A DNA stretch of 64,000 nt from Pseudomonas sp. B28(2017) (GTDB lineage: Bacteria; Pseudomonadota; Gammaproteobacteria; Pseudomonadales; Pseudomonadaceae): NCBI RefSeq assembly GCF_002113025.1, contig NZ_NEJH01000001.1, positions 620,001-684,000 of the forward strand, read 5' to 3'. The position numbers and the translations under genes were made by a program. Shown here piece by piece: positions 32,060-40,719 of the stretch. The notes beneath the pieces were generated by a model. That model saw nothing but the letters and a program-made list of their open reading frames with translations, made no database searches and was not told the DNA's origin. Position 1 is the first letter of the stretch. Every line of letters begins with the position of its first letter.

Positions 32060-32890
32060 ATGATTCCTCGCTGGACCACTGCAGTACTGGACACCGATCA
32101 ACCTGGTGGCTGGGCCGTCGCGCGCAGCCCCGAGGGTTTTCTGTTCGATGACAATGGCGCCTTGTTTGCGCGTGAATGGTTAAAGCGCCAGGACCTGTCG
32201 ATTCTCGCTGAGCATGGCATTGGTCATCTCGACGGCGAGCCGGTCTATCTGCTGGAGTTGCGCAGTCACAGCGAGGTGCCGGGCTGCAACTGGAAAGGCC
32301 TGCGGGCGTTCATGCTGGAAGGCGATCACACGCTCTACAAGGTGCTCGGTTACGCCGCACAGATCGGCACCTGGGCCCGCGAGCACCGCTTTTGCGGCAA
32401 TTGCGGGCAGGCGACCCATCAGGTGGTGCGTGAACGGGCGATGTACTGCGAGCCGTGTGACTTGCGCTATTACCCGCGCATTTCGCCGAGCATGATCGTG
32501 CTGGTGACCCGTGGCGACGAGATTCTGCTGGGCCGTTCGCCGCGTTTTGTGCCGGGTGTCTACAGCACCCTGGCCGGGTTTGCCGAGCCGGGCGAATCGG
32601 CCGAGGACTGCCTGATTCGCGAGGTTCGCGAAGAGGTGAGCATCGAGGTGAAGAACATCCAGTACATGGGCAGCCAATGCTGGCCGTTCCCGCACTCGAT
32701 GATGCTCGGCTTTCATGCCGAATACGCCGGTGGCGAGATCGTCTGTCAGGAAGACGAGATCGAAGATGCCCGGTGGTTCAACGTGCACGAGCTGCCGCCG
32801 TTGCCGGCGTCACGCTCGATTGCCCGCTACCTGATCGACGTCTATGTGGCGCGGCGTCTAGGCCACGCTGAACCAGTGCTGCCAGGCTAG
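32060..32890 (+). CDS. nudC: NAD+ diphosphatase NudC (Nudix hydrolase)
   Basis: A 276-aa protein that hydrolyses NAD(H) to NMN(H) and AMP and, in E. coli, removes NAD caps from RNA. It has a four-cysteine zinc ribbon (FCGNCGQ and [10 protein letters not shown]), the Nudix box [20 protein letters not shown], and the downstream NudC signature that is normally SQPWPFPxS, here SQCWPFPHS with proline replaced by cysteine. The last 33 bases overlap the 3' end of the convergent TSUP gene. Confidence 0.92.
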   Translation: MIPRWTTAVLDTDQPGGWAVARSPEGFLFDDNGALFAREWLKRQDLSILAEHGIGHLDGEPVYLLELRSHSEVPGCNWKGLRAFMLEGDHTLYKVLGYAAQIGTWAREHRFCGNCGQATHQVVRERAMYCEPCDLRYYPRISPSMIVLVTRGDEILLGRSPRFVPGVYSTLAGFAEPGESAEDCLIREVREEVSIEVKNIQYMGSQCWPFPHSMMLGFHAEYAGGEIVCQEDEIEDARWFNVHELPPLPASRSIARYLIDVYVARRLGHAEPVLPG

Positions 32891-33637
32891 GCGCACGGTC
32901 AGGCCCAGCACCACGGTGATGAACACCGGGCGAATGAATTTCGCGCCGCCGCTGATGGCGGTGCGGGCGCCGAAGAAGGCGCCGACCATCAACGACGAGC
33001 CCATGCACAGGCCGATGATCCAGTCCACCTGACCGGAAAAGATGAAGATCGACAGCGCCGCCGCGTTGCTGACGAAGTTCATGCTGCGCGCCACTCCGCT
33101 GGCCTTCACCAGGTCGATGGGGTACAGCAGCAGGCTGCTCACGGTCCAGAAGGCGCCCGTGCCGGGACCGGCCACGCCGTCATAGAAGCCGAGGCTGAAG
33201 CCTTGGGTCGACTGCCACGTTTTCTTGATCGGTGCGTCGCTGTCCGATGGCGCTTTCGGCGTGCCGCCAAACAATAGATAGACCCCGCAAGCGAAGACGA
33301 TCACTGGCAGCATCTTGTTCAGCCATTCCGCTGGCAGGTAATGCGCGACCACGGCACCGGTCAGCGCACCGACCAGGGTTCCGACGATGGCGTGCACCCA
33401 TTGTGCAGGGTGGAACAGCTTGCGGCGGTAGAAGGTGAAACTGGCAATCGCCGAACCGAAGGTCGAACTGAGCTTGTTGGTGCCTAGCACCAGATGCGGC
33501 GGCAGGCCGGCGGTCAACAGGGCCGGGGTGGTCAACAGACCACCGCCACCGGCGATGGCATCGATGAAACCGGCAACAAAAGCGACAAGGGCCAGGATGG
33601 CCAGGGTGGAGAGGTCAACACTGAGTTCGAAAGGCAT
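32858..33637 (-). CDS. TSUP-family membrane transporter (TauE/SafE, former DUF81)
   Basis: A 259-aa protein with about eight hydrophobic helices and the internal repeat of this family: [19 protein letters not shown] with [12 protein letters not shown] in the first half, and [15 protein letters not shown] in the second. Members export or import small sulfur or organic anions such as sulfite, sulfoacetate or taurine-derived products; the substrate is not predictable here. The 3' end overlaps nudC by 33 bases on the opposite strand. The ATG at 33637 begins immediately before the first helix. Confidence 0.87.
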   Translation of the reverse strand: MPFELSVDLSTLAILALVAFVAGFIDAIAGGGGLLTTPALLTAGLPPHLVLGTNKLSSTFGSAIASFTFYRRKLFHPAQWVHAIVGTLVGALTGAVVAHYLPAEWLNKMLPVIVFACGVYLLFGGTPKAPSDSDAPIKKTWQSTQGFSLGFYDGVAGPGTGAFWTVSSLLLYPIDLVKASGVARSMNFVSNAAALSIFIFSGQVDWIIGLCMGSSLMVGAFFGARTAISGGAKFIRPVFITVVLGLTVRLAWQHWFSVA

Positions 33638-33718
33638 GGGGTCGGCTTATTCGGCGGGTGCAGAAAGAGGCTGCAGGGAAGGGGCGGTATGTTACCGGCC
33701 TGAACGCCACAAAACCAT

Positions 33719-33827
33719 TGTGGGAGCGAGCCTGCTCGCGAAAGCGGTGTGTCAGCCAGCATTGATGCTGGATCTGATGACCCCCTTCGCGAGCAGGTCG
33801 GATCGCCGCACCGTCGCTCCCACATTT
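33719..33827. repeat. REPIN with imperfect arms
   Basis: The left element, GTGGGAGCGAGCCTGCTCGC, starts at 33720. The right element, TTCGCGAGCAGG...GTCGCTCCCACA, occupies 33786-33824 and carries an insertion of the GGATCGCCGCACC type. A small hairpin, CCAGCA-TTGA-TGCTGG, lies between them. Confidence 0.85.
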
Positions 33828-33837
33828 TGCTAAGTGT

Positions 33838-34314
33838 TTACAAGCCAAGATCCGACAAACTCGGGTGATCGTCAGGACGACGCCCCAGCGGCCAGTGGAA
33901 CTTGCGCTCGCTTTCCTTGATCGGCATGTCGTTGATGCAGGCGAAGCGGCGGGCCATCAGGCCGTCCTCGTTGAACTCCCAGTTTTCGTTGCCATAGGAA
34001 CGGAACCAGTTGCCCGAGTCATCGTGCCATTCATAGGCATAACGCACGGCGATGCGGTTGTCGGTAAAGGCCCAGAGTTCCTTGATCAGTCGATAATCCA
34101 GCTCCTTGGCCCATTTACGGGTCAGGAAGCCCTTGGCTTCTTCGCGGTTGTAAGCGAACTCGGCGCGATTGCGCCATTGGGTGTCCAGGGTGTAGGCCAG
34201 GGACACGCGCTCGGGGTCGCGGGAGTTCCAGCCGTCTTCAGCCAGGCGAACTTTTTCAATGGCCGATTCACGGGTGAAAGGGGGTAATGGCGGACGAACT
34301 TCGGCATTAGACAT
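33838..34314 (-). CDS. DUF1348 / NTF2-like family protein
   Basis: A 158-aa protein of the nuclear-transport-factor-2-like superfamily. Recognisable wording: [41 protein letters not shown] and [24 protein letters not shown]. The fold forms a small conical pocket; no enzymatic function is established for this subfamily. The ATG at 34314 has GGAGA upstream, and the extra open frame to 34428 has no support. It lies 55 bases after the TetR-family gene on the same strand, so it is probably the gene that repressor controls. Confidence 0.85.
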   Translation of the reverse strand: MSNAEVRPPLPPFTRESAIEKVRLAEDGWNSRDPERVSLAYTLDTQWRNRAEFAYNREEAKGFLTRKWAKELDYRLIKELWAFTDNRIAVRYAYEWHDDSGNWFRSYGNENWEFNEDGLMARRFACINDMPIKESERKFHWPLGRRPDDHPSLSDLGL

Positions 34315-34369
34315 TTCAAGTCTCCATATCAAGTTAAAGTTAAAACAACTGTCGAGCTTGATTAAGTTG

Positions 34370-34933
34370 CTACAGGCCCAATAACTTTCGCGCCATGCAT
34401 TGCGCATTATCGGCGGCACTGTGATCACCCATTACAAGCGCCACGGTAATGGCACCATCGATCAGGATCAGCAGTTGTCTGGCCAGCATCTGCGGATCCT
34501 CGGCACCCTGTTCGGTACACAGCTCGCACACGTAGTCGAGCAGCTTCTGTTTATGTTCTTTGGCGACCAGGCGCACCGGGTCTTGCGGGTCGCCGGTTTC
34601 GCCACTGGTGTTGATGAAGGCGCAGCCGCGAAAGCCTTCGCTGGCGAACCACGATTTGAGTACGGTAAACAGGTTGAGCAGTCGCTCGGCCGGCGTTTGG
34701 GCCTGGCCGACTTCCTCGCGGTACCAATGCATCCAGCGCTGGTCGCGGCGTTGCAGGGCAGCCACCACCAGTTCGTCCTTGTTGGCGAAGTAGCGATAAA
34801 TGCTTTTTCTGGAGACGCCGGCGGTTTTCACCAGAAGATCCATGCCAGTGGCGGCTATGCCACTTTTGTAGATCAACTTTTCGGTGACATCCAGAATGAT
34901 GTCGCGTGTGTCATTGCTAGTGATTTCATTCAT
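34370..34933 (-). CDS. TetR/AcrR-family transcriptional regulator
   Basis: About 187 aa. An N-terminal helix-turn-helix ([27 protein letters not shown]) is followed by a ligand-binding C-terminal domain ([17 protein letters not shown]). Starts at 34933 and 34963 are both possible and neither has a clear ribosome binding site; 34933 is preferred because a palindrome at 34947-34958 would then lie just upstream, in the usual operator position. The downstream DUF1348 gene is the likely co-regulated partner. Confidence 0.85.
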   Translation of the reverse strand: MNEITSNDTRDIILDVTEKLIYKSGIAATGMDLLVKTAGVSRKSIYRYFANKDELVVAALQRRDQRWMHWYREEVGQAQTPAERLLNLFTVLKSWFASEGFRGCAFINTSGETGDPQDPVRLVAKEHKQKLLDYVCELCTEQGAEDPQMLARQLLILIDGAITVALVMGDHSAADNAQCMARKLLGL

Positions 34934-34946
34934 GTGGCAAACAGTA

Positions 34947-34958
34947 GAACGATCATTC
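34947..34958. promoter_or_regulatory. Possible TetR-type operator
   Basis: GAACGATCATTC is an imperfect 12-base palindrome centred on GATC with 10 of 12 bases symmetric, just before the preferred start of the TetR gene. Autorepression would fit, but the site is shorter than many TetR operators. Confidence 0.35.
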
Positions 34959-34999
34959 TCCATGGTCAATTAATATTTTTGTGGCGCCTGATAAATGGT

Positions 35000-35066
35000 C
35001 TTCGCGAGCAGGCTCGCTCCCACATTGAAATGCATTCCCCCTGTGGGAGCGAGCCTGCTCGCGAAG
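35000..35066. repeat. REPIN: inverted pair of REP elements
   Basis: Perfect 25-base inverted arms at 35000-35024 and 35042-35066 with a 17-base spacer, between the divergent tetR and pssA genes. Confidence 0.92.
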
Positions 35067-35150
35067 GGGATATTACAGACAGTAACAAGACCCAAACCTT
35101 TGCATGGTGTAAGCTCTCGGGTTCTTCGGATTCGACCCATTGCGAGCCCT

Positions 35151-36494
35151 ATGCCGTCGCTTTTCAAACGTTCCCTGCTGCCCAAACTGCGCAGTTTTCC
35201 GCTGACAGCCGATGCCGTCGGCATCCTCAGCGGCGCTGCCGAATTCCGTCGTTGCCTGCTGGAGAAAATCGCCGGCGCGACCCGGCGCATTTACATCGTT
35301 GCGCTGTACCTGCAACAGGATGAAGCCGGCCAGGAAATCCTCGATGCCTTGCACGCGGCCAAACTGGCGCGTCCGGAACTGGACGTGGTGGTGGTGGTCG
35401 ACTGGCTGCGCGCCCAGCGCGGCCTGATCGGTGCCGGCAAACAACCGGGCAACTCCGCCTGGTATCAGGAAATGACCCGCACCCACGAAAGTGTGGTGCC
35501 GGTCTACGGCGTCCCGGTACAAACCCGCGAACTGTTCGGTGTGTTGCACCTCAAAGGCTTCGTGATCGATGACTGTGTGATCTACAGCGGCGCGAGCCTG
35601 AACAACGTCTATCTGCACAAGTTCGACAAGTACCGCTATGACCGCTATCACCTGCTGCACAATCGCGAACTGGCTGATTCGATGCAGCACCTGGTGCAGC
35701 ACGGCCTGGTGGCCTCAAAAGCCGTGCACCGCCTAGACCTGCCGAACCTGCCGACCACCCGCAGCCTGCGCCATGACATCGGCGACCTGCGCAGCCGCCT
35801 CAAGCACGCGGCGTATGACACTACGCGGGGCACCACCGACAGGGCTGGCTTGTCAGTCAGTCCGTTGCTCGGCGTCGGCAAGAACAATCCGCTGAACCGG
35901 GTGATCTGCGAACTGATCGCCAGCGCCCGGCAGCAACTGACCATTTGCACACCGTACTTCAACCTGCCGCTGGCGATCATCCGTGAGATCAACCGTGCGC
36001 TGGCCCGTGGGGTGAAGATCGACATTGTGGTCGGCGACAAGACGGCCAACGACTTCTACATTCCGCCGAGCGAACCGTTCCGGGTCATTTCGGCGCTGCC
36101 GTACCTGTATGAAATCAGCTTGCGCCGGTTTGCCAAGCGCCATCAGCGCAACATCGACAGCGGTCAGTTGAACCTGCACCTGTGGCGTGATGGCGACAAC
36201 TCCTATCACCTCAAGGGCATGTGGATCGATCAGCGTTATACCTTGCTGACCGGCAACAACCTCAACCCGCGGGCGTTTCGACTCGACCTGGAAAACGCCT
36301 TGTTGATCGATGATCCGCACAGCGAGTGGCTGGAGCCGCGTCGCAACGAGCTGACAGAGATCTTCCAGCACACCCGTCGTATCGAGCATTTCCAGAGCCT
36401 GGAAACCCTTGCCGAATACCCGATGGGCGTCGCCAAGTTCCTCAAGCGCGTGAGTCGCGTGCGGATCGAGCGCTTGCTTTACCGCATTCTGTAA
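35151..36494 (+). CDS. pssA: CDP-diacylglycerol-serine O-phosphatidyltransferase, phospholipase D type
   Basis: A 447-aa protein closely resembling E. coli PssA over its whole length, for example IVALYLQQDEAGQEIL, PVYGVPVQTRE, VGDKTANDFYIP, TGNNLNPRAFRLDLENA. It has two PLD-like catalytic motifs, HLKGFVIDD and HLKGMWIDQ. It makes phosphatidylserine, the precursor of phosphatidylethanolamine, from CDP-diacylglycerol and serine at the membrane surface. The ATG at 35151 gives the family length. The open frame upstream crosses a REPIN and is not expected to be coding. Confidence 0.93.
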   Translation: MPSLFKRSLLPKLRSFPLTADAVGILSGAAEFRRCLLEKIAGATRRIYIVALYLQQDEAGQEILDALHAAKLARPELDVVVVVDWLRAQRGLIGAGKQPGNSAWYQEMTRTHESVVPVYGVPVQTRELFGVLHLKGFVIDDCVIYSGASLNNVYLHKFDKYRYDRYHLLHNRELADSMQHLVQHGLVASKAVHRLDLPNLPTTRSLRHDIGDLRSRLKHAAYDTTRGTTDRAGLSVSPLLGVGKNNPLNRVICELIASARQQLTICTPYFNLPLAIIREINRALARGVKIDIVVGDKTANDFYIPPSEPFRVISALPYLYEISLRRFAKRHQRNIDSGQLNLHLWRDGDNSYHLKGMWIDQRYTLLTGNNLNPRAFRLDLENALLIDDPHSEWLEPRRNELTEIFQHTRRIEHFQSLETLAEYPMGVAKFLKRVSRVRIERLLYRIL

Positions 36495-36518
36495 ACCCGG
36501 TGGGTCTCAGAAAAGCAA

Positions 36519-36540
36519 TCGCGAGCAAGCTCGCTCCCAC
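36519..36540. repeat. Single REP-type palindrome
   Basis: TCGCGAGCAAGCTCGCTCCC with the GAGC-AA-GCTC centre, one unpaired REP unit after pssA. It is the last REP-type element I could find in the window. Confidence 0.8.
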
Positions 36541-36629
36541 GAGGTATCGTGGCTCACAGGATCTGCGGTGAGTGGGTGGTTTCGGCTAATATGCCTCCAC
36601 TCGAACAAGAACAGGGCTTGCCGCGATCC

Positions 36630-37646
36630 ATGTCGGAAAAAGACACCATCTCCATCCAACTGGTGCGTGAAGCACTGTTGCAAAGCTGCGCACCAGGCAT
36701 CGCCACGGACGAGGTGCTGATCAAGGTTGGCATCGACCCGCAGCTATTGGGTAACCCCGACGCCCGTGTTCCGGCCGCGGCTTATGCACGACTGTGGCGG
36801 TTGCTGGCACGGCGCGGGGATGATGAGTTTTTTGGCATGGACCCACGCAAACTGAAATCCGGCAGTTTTGCGTTTCTGTGCCGCAGCGCCATGCTCCAGC
36901 CCAGCGTGGCGGCGGGGCTGACCAGCGGCTTGGCGTTTCTGTCGTTGGTCCTCGAACACCTGCCGGCGCAGTTGGTGCGTCAGCAAAGCCTGGCGGAAAT
37001 TGTCCTGCTGGAGGACGACAAAGACCCGCGCCGGGCCTTCACCTATTTCACCTATTGGATGATCGTGCACGGCGTTGCCTGCTGGCTGGCAGGGCGGCGG
37101 ATTCCGATTCTGGCCATCGAACTACGCTGTTTGAAACCGGATTTCTGCGATGACTATCAGGTAATGTTTTCCGAGAACCTGCGTTTCGACCGTCCGCGCA
37201 CGCGGATGATTTTCTCCGCCGATTGCCTGGATTTGCCGATCAAGCGCAGCCCCGAGGAACTCAAGCGATTCCTGGTCCATGCGCCAGCGAACATTCTGGT
37301 GAAGTACCGCGATCCGCAGAGCCTGGCCAGCCGTATCAAACACGATCTACGCCACCTGCCAGCTGAACACTGGCCCGAAACCGAAGCCCTGGCGCAACGT
37401 CTGTGCATCTCGGCTTCAACTTTGCGCCGCCGACTGGCCGAAGAAGGACAGACCTATCAAGGCCTCAAGGATGGTGTGCGCAAGGAACTGGCGATTGTCT
37501 GGCTGGCCGAGCCTGCGATCAGCTTCAGTGAAATTGCCACGCGGCTCGGGTTCGCCGACGTCAGCTCGTTCTACAAGGCGTTTCGCAAGTGGTCGGGGTC
37601 AAATCCGGGGCATTACCGCAGCCTGATTCTCAATGACGTCGAGTGA
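36630..37646 (+). CDS. AraC-family transcriptional regulator
   Basis: About 338 aa. The N-terminal ~200 residues match the arabinose-binding-like sensor domain used by many Pseudomonas AraC regulators (VPAAAYARLWRLLARRGDDEFFGM, YFTYWMIVHG). The C-terminal ~100 residues are the double helix-turn-helix, with LCISASTLRRRLAEEGQTYQ and the signature FADVSSFYKAFRKWSGSNPGHYR. The start at 36630 is preferred; an ATG at 36591 is possible, and neither has a strong ribosome binding site. No divergent or adjacent target gene is obvious. Confidence 0.85.
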   Translation: MSEKDTISIQLVREALLQSCAPGIATDEVLIKVGIDPQLLGNPDARVPAAAYARLWRLLARRGDDEFFGMDPRKLKSGSFAFLCRSAMLQPSVAAGLTSGLAFLSLVLEHLPAQLVRQQSLAEIVLLEDDKDPRRAFTYFTYWMIVHGVACWLAGRRIPILAIELRCLKPDFCDDYQVMFSENLRFDRPRTRMIFSADCLDLPIKRSPEELKRFLVHAPANILVKYRDPQSLASRIKHDLRHLPAEHWPETEALAQRLCISASTLRRRLAEEGQTYQGLKDGVRKELAIVWLAEPAISFSEIATRLGFADVSSFYKAFRKWSGSNPGHYRSLILNDVE

Positions 37647-37736
37647 GCTCAGCGGCGCAGTGACCATTCTTCACGGATGATTTCGCGGATTTACTTCGGG
37701 GGAAGTCCCGCTGGCAAATTGAATGGCATCGGTGCG

Positions 37737-37771
37737 GATCACTGGCAGCCTTTCAACGGCTGCCAGTGATC
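37737..37771. terminator. Perfect 14-bp hairpin over the end of the LEA2 lipoprotein gene
   Basis: Arms GATCACTGGCAGCC (37737-37750) and GGCTGCCAGTGATC (37758-37771) flank a 7-base loop that contains the minus-strand stop codon. No T-run follows on either strand, so this is not a canonical intrinsic terminator. It may protect the mRNA 3' end. Confidence 0.6.
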
Positions 37772-38223
37772 GGCCTTGGCAGATTGAGCGTGCCACTGTC
37801 CACGAAGCGCGTCGTGTTGAACACCCCGCCCGAGAGTTTGCCGTGCAGGATATAAGGCAGGTTGTCGAGTGTTTTCATCTGGCTGATGCCATAGGTCTGG
37901 CGGACCACCGAAAGCGCCGAAACGCTGACCGGCACGCTCACGACGGTGTCGGAAAAACGCCCGATCTCGCCCCTTTCATCGGTGACCCCAGAGGCGAATG
38001 GCTGGCCGTTGATGTCCAGGTCCAGGGCGACGCCGCTATAAGTGAGGTTGATGTCATTGGGGTTCTGCACGCGGATTTTCACGGCAAAACGCACTTCCAT
38101 GCCCTCGCCTTGCAGGGGCTCGATACCCACGACGTTGACTTTTACCGGGTCTCTATAGGGCAGCGAGGAACAGGCGCTCAGGCAGAGCAGGAGGGAAATC
38201 AGGACCGCGTGGACGCTGCGCAT
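37753..38223 (-). CDS. LEA type 2 (WHy domain) lipoprotein
   Basis: A 156-aa protein with a lipoprotein signal and lipobox LSAC at residues 15-18. The mature part has the water-stress/hypersensitive-response domain (VRFAVKIRVQNPNDINLTYSGVALDLDINGQPFASGV), an immunoglobulin-like fold shared with plant LEA14. Bacterial members are envelope lipoproteins associated with desiccation or osmotic stress; the molecular role is unclear. The last codons form one arm of a perfect hairpin. It lies downstream of the convergent AraC gene. Confidence 0.87.
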   Translation of the reverse strand: MRSVHAVLISLLLCLSACSSLPYRDPVKVNVVGIEPLQGEGMEVRFAVKIRVQNPNDINLTYSGVALDLDINGQPFASGVTDERGEIGRFSDTVVSVPVSVSALSVVRQTYGISQMKTLDNLPYILHGKLSGGVFNTTRFVDSGTLNLPRPITGSR

Positions 38224-38280
38224 GGACGTGCTCTCATCTGAAAAGGGCTGAGCCGCCAGCGGCTCAGCCTTCGAGCCCGT

Positions 38281-39753
38281 CTAGCGGTTTGACTGTGCGA
38301 CCACCGCAGCCTTTGCGGGTTCATCCCTGGCGGTCACATCGGGGTTCTGCATCACCTGAAGCACGGAGGCCTCCGGATCGAATTCGTCTTCCTCCAGGTC
38401 GATGAACTCCTCGGGCAGGAAGATATTAAGAACGATAGCGCACAGCGCACCGACGGTGATGGGCGATTCGAAAATGTTGTGCAGGGCCTTGGGCAGTTCA
38501 CGCAAGACTTCCGGCACGGCGGCCACACCCAGGCCCATGCCGAGTGAAATCGCCACGATCAGCATGTTGCGTCGATGCAAGCCGGCCTCGGCGAGGATCT
38601 TGATCCCGGCCACGGCGACGGTGCCGAACATCACCAGCTCAGCGCCACCCAGCACCGGCTTCGGCATCAACTGCAGCACGGCTCCGATCATCGGGAACAG
38701 ACCGAGCACCACCAGCAGGCCGGCAATGAAAAACGCCACGTAGCGACTGGCCACGCCCGTGAGCTGGATCACCCCGTTGTTCTGGGCGAAGGTCACCATC
38801 GGCATGCTGTTGAACACCGCCGCCATGGCCGAGTTGAGGCCGTCGGCGAGCAGGCCGGACTTGATCCGGCGAATGTACACCGGGCCTTTCACCGGTTGCC
38901 GGGAGATCATCGAGTTGGCCGTGAGGTCACCGGCGGCCTCCAGCGGTGAAACGAGGAAAATCACCGCCACCGGAATGAACGCCACCCAATCGAAGGCGAA
39001 CCCGTACTTGAATGGTACCGGTACACTCACCAGCGGGACGTCGGGCAGGCTGTTGAAGTCCACTTGCCCCATGAGCCATGCCACCACGTAGCCCAGGGTC
39101 AGGCCGATGACGATTGCTCCGAGGCGTAGAAACGGCACGTCTACCCGGTTCAATACCACGATGGTTCCCAGCACCAGCGCCGCCAGGGCCAGGTGACTGG
39201 CAGCCCCCAGGTCCGGGGCGCCGAAGCCTCCCGCGATGTCAGTCATGGCCACCTTGATCAGTGACAACCCCATCAGCGTGATGATCGTTCCGGTCACCAC
39301 CGGGGTGATCAGCATGCGCAGTTTGCCGATGAACTGGCTCAACACCACTTCAATGAACGCGGCAAAAAAACACACACCGAAGATGGTCGAGAGAATCTCG
39401 TCGGTGCCGCCGCCCCGTGCCTTGACCATGAAGCCGGCACTGAGAATCACACTGATGAACGAGAAGCTAGTGCCTTGCAGGCACAACAGGCCGGAGCCCA
39501 CCGGGCCAAATCGCCGCGCCTGTACGAAGGTACCCAGGCCGGAGACGAACAGCGCCATGCTGATCAGATAAGGGATTTCGCTTTGCAGCCCCAGGGCGCT
39601 ACCCATGATCAGCGTCGGGGTGATGATGCCGACGAAACTCGCCAGCACATGTTGCAGGGCGGCGAAGACGGTGGCAGTCAGGTGCGGGCGGTCATCGAGG
39701 CCGTAAATCAGATCGTTGTGGCGTGGGACAGGGGCTTTTTCGGAGGCGGTCAT
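38281..39753 (-). CDS. NCS2-family purine/xanthine permease
   Basis: A 490-aa inner-membrane transporter with about 12-14 helices. Family signatures: QHVLASFVGIITPTLIMGSALG in helix 1, the substrate-site motif VSPLEAAGDLTAN and the QNNGVIQLTGVASR motif characteristic of xanthine/uric-acid type (XanQ/UacT-like) members rather than uracil carriers. It imports a nucleobase with protons. The C-terminal ~40 residues are acidic and cytoplasmic. No purine-catabolism genes are adjacent, so the exact substrate remains open. Confidence 0.88.
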   Translation of the reverse strand: MTASEKAPVPRHNDLIYGLDDRPHLTATVFAALQHVLASFVGIITPTLIMGSALGLQSEIPYLISMALFVSGLGTFVQARRFGPVGSGLLCLQGTSFSFISVILSAGFMVKARGGGTDEILSTIFGVCFFAAFIEVVLSQFIGKLRMLITPVVTGTIITLMGLSLIKVAMTDIAGGFGAPDLGAASHLALAALVLGTIVVLNRVDVPFLRLGAIVIGLTLGYVVAWLMGQVDFNSLPDVPLVSVPVPFKYGFAFDWVAFIPVAVIFLVSPLEAAGDLTANSMISRQPVKGPVYIRRIKSGLLADGLNSAMAAVFNSMPMVTFAQNNGVIQLTGVASRYVAFFIAGLLVVLGLFPMIGAVLQLMPKPVLGGAELVMFGTVAVAGIKILAEAGLHRRNMLIVAISLGMGLGVAAVPEVLRELPKALHNIFESPITVGALCAIVLNIFLPEEFIDLEEDEFDPEASVLQVMQNPDVTARDEPAKAAVVAQSNR

Positions 39754-39850
39754 GGTGGTTTGCGTGCCAGAAGGCGGGCCGGGTCAGAAAATGGAGGCGC
39801 AGGATGCCAGAACCGCCCGGCCACGGCAAAAGAACCTCAAAAACAGTGGC

Positions 39851-40558
39851 TTACAGTCGTGGCGCGAGCACCTCGCCAACGCTGCGGCGTTTGGCGTGCA
39901 GTTGGCTGGCCTGGATCAGCTGTTCGAGGTCCTCGGGTGTGACGTCATAGAACGCTTCCATATCGGCCAACGCCAGTTTCAGGTCTTCGGCGGTGATGGC
40001 CTGACGGTCGACCGGCGGGTGATCGGCGGGGATCATGATCACCGGTTCGCTGGCACTTTTTGGGTAACGAATGCGGGTCAGGTTGTTGTAGGCCAGGGCG
40101 CAGATCAGCATTGTCGCTGCGCTTAGCATTACCGGTTCAATGGCTTTCCAGCCCATGGCAATGGTGGCCGGATCGGCCAGTACCAGGGTCAGAGCCAATG
40201 CTCCGGCTGGTGGATGCAGGCACCGCAGCCAGCACATCAGGATCAGCGCCATGCCCGCGGCCAGGCAAGCGCTACCGAGGGTTCGGCCCAGCACGTGGGC
40301 CACCAGTAACGCAATCACCCCGGCACTCAGGTAGCCGCCCAGAATCGACCAGGGTTGGGCGAGCGCGCCCGAAGACACGGCAAACAGCAACACCGCCGAC
40401 GCCCCCAGCGGGCCGATCAGGTGCTGGGCCACCTCAATGCCGAACACCTGGGCACAGAGCCACACGCTGAACAGCGTTCCCAAGGCCATGCCAATGGCGG
40501 CGCGGCTCCATTCGGTGGGGCGGGTGTTGATGGCAGCAGGCAACCAGCGAGCAAGCAT
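39851..40558 (-). CDS. HPP-family membrane protein
   Basis: About 235 aa. Four to five helices with the eponymous HPP in LRCLHPPAGALALTLVLADP, plus GPLGASAVLLFAVSSGALAQPW, followed by a soluble ~65-residue C-terminal tail. HPP proteins are thought to be transporters; a nitrite role has been shown in cyanobacterial and plant plastid members. The frame is open to 40678, but an intrinsic terminator of the upstream gene lies at 40592-40629, so the ATG at 40558 (MLARWLPAAINTRP) is chosen. Confidence 0.83.
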   Translation of the reverse strand: MLARWLPAAINTRPTEWSRAAIGMALGTLFSVWLCAQVFGIEVAQHLIGPLGASAVLLFAVSSGALAQPWSILGGYLSAGVIALLVAHVLGRTLGSACLAAGMALILMCWLRCLHPPAGALALTLVLADPATIAMGWKAIEPVMLSAATMLICALAYNNLTRIRYPKSASEPVIMIPADHPPVDRQAITAEDLKLALADMEAFYDVTPEDLEQLIQASQLHAKRRSVGEVLAPRL

Positions 40559-40591
40559 TTCGAGAAACACTCCGGCAGAAAAAAGCGAGGC

Positions 40592-40629
40592 AAAAAAAAG
40601 GGCTTGGCTGGGATAACCAGAAAGCCCTT
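40592..40629 (-). terminator. Intrinsic terminator of the MFS gene
   Basis: On the minus strand AAGGGCTT pairs with AAGCCCTT around a loop with an inner CTGG/CCAG stem, followed directly by eight T residues. It lies about 90 bases after the MFS stop codon at 40720. Confidence 0.85.
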
Positions 40630-40719
40630 GAAGGTGTTCCAACTGTTGGGGGAGGAATGCGCACAGTGTGCCGTTCAATCATGCTACTGACAAATTCATA
40701 TTAATGAGCTTTCAGTGCA

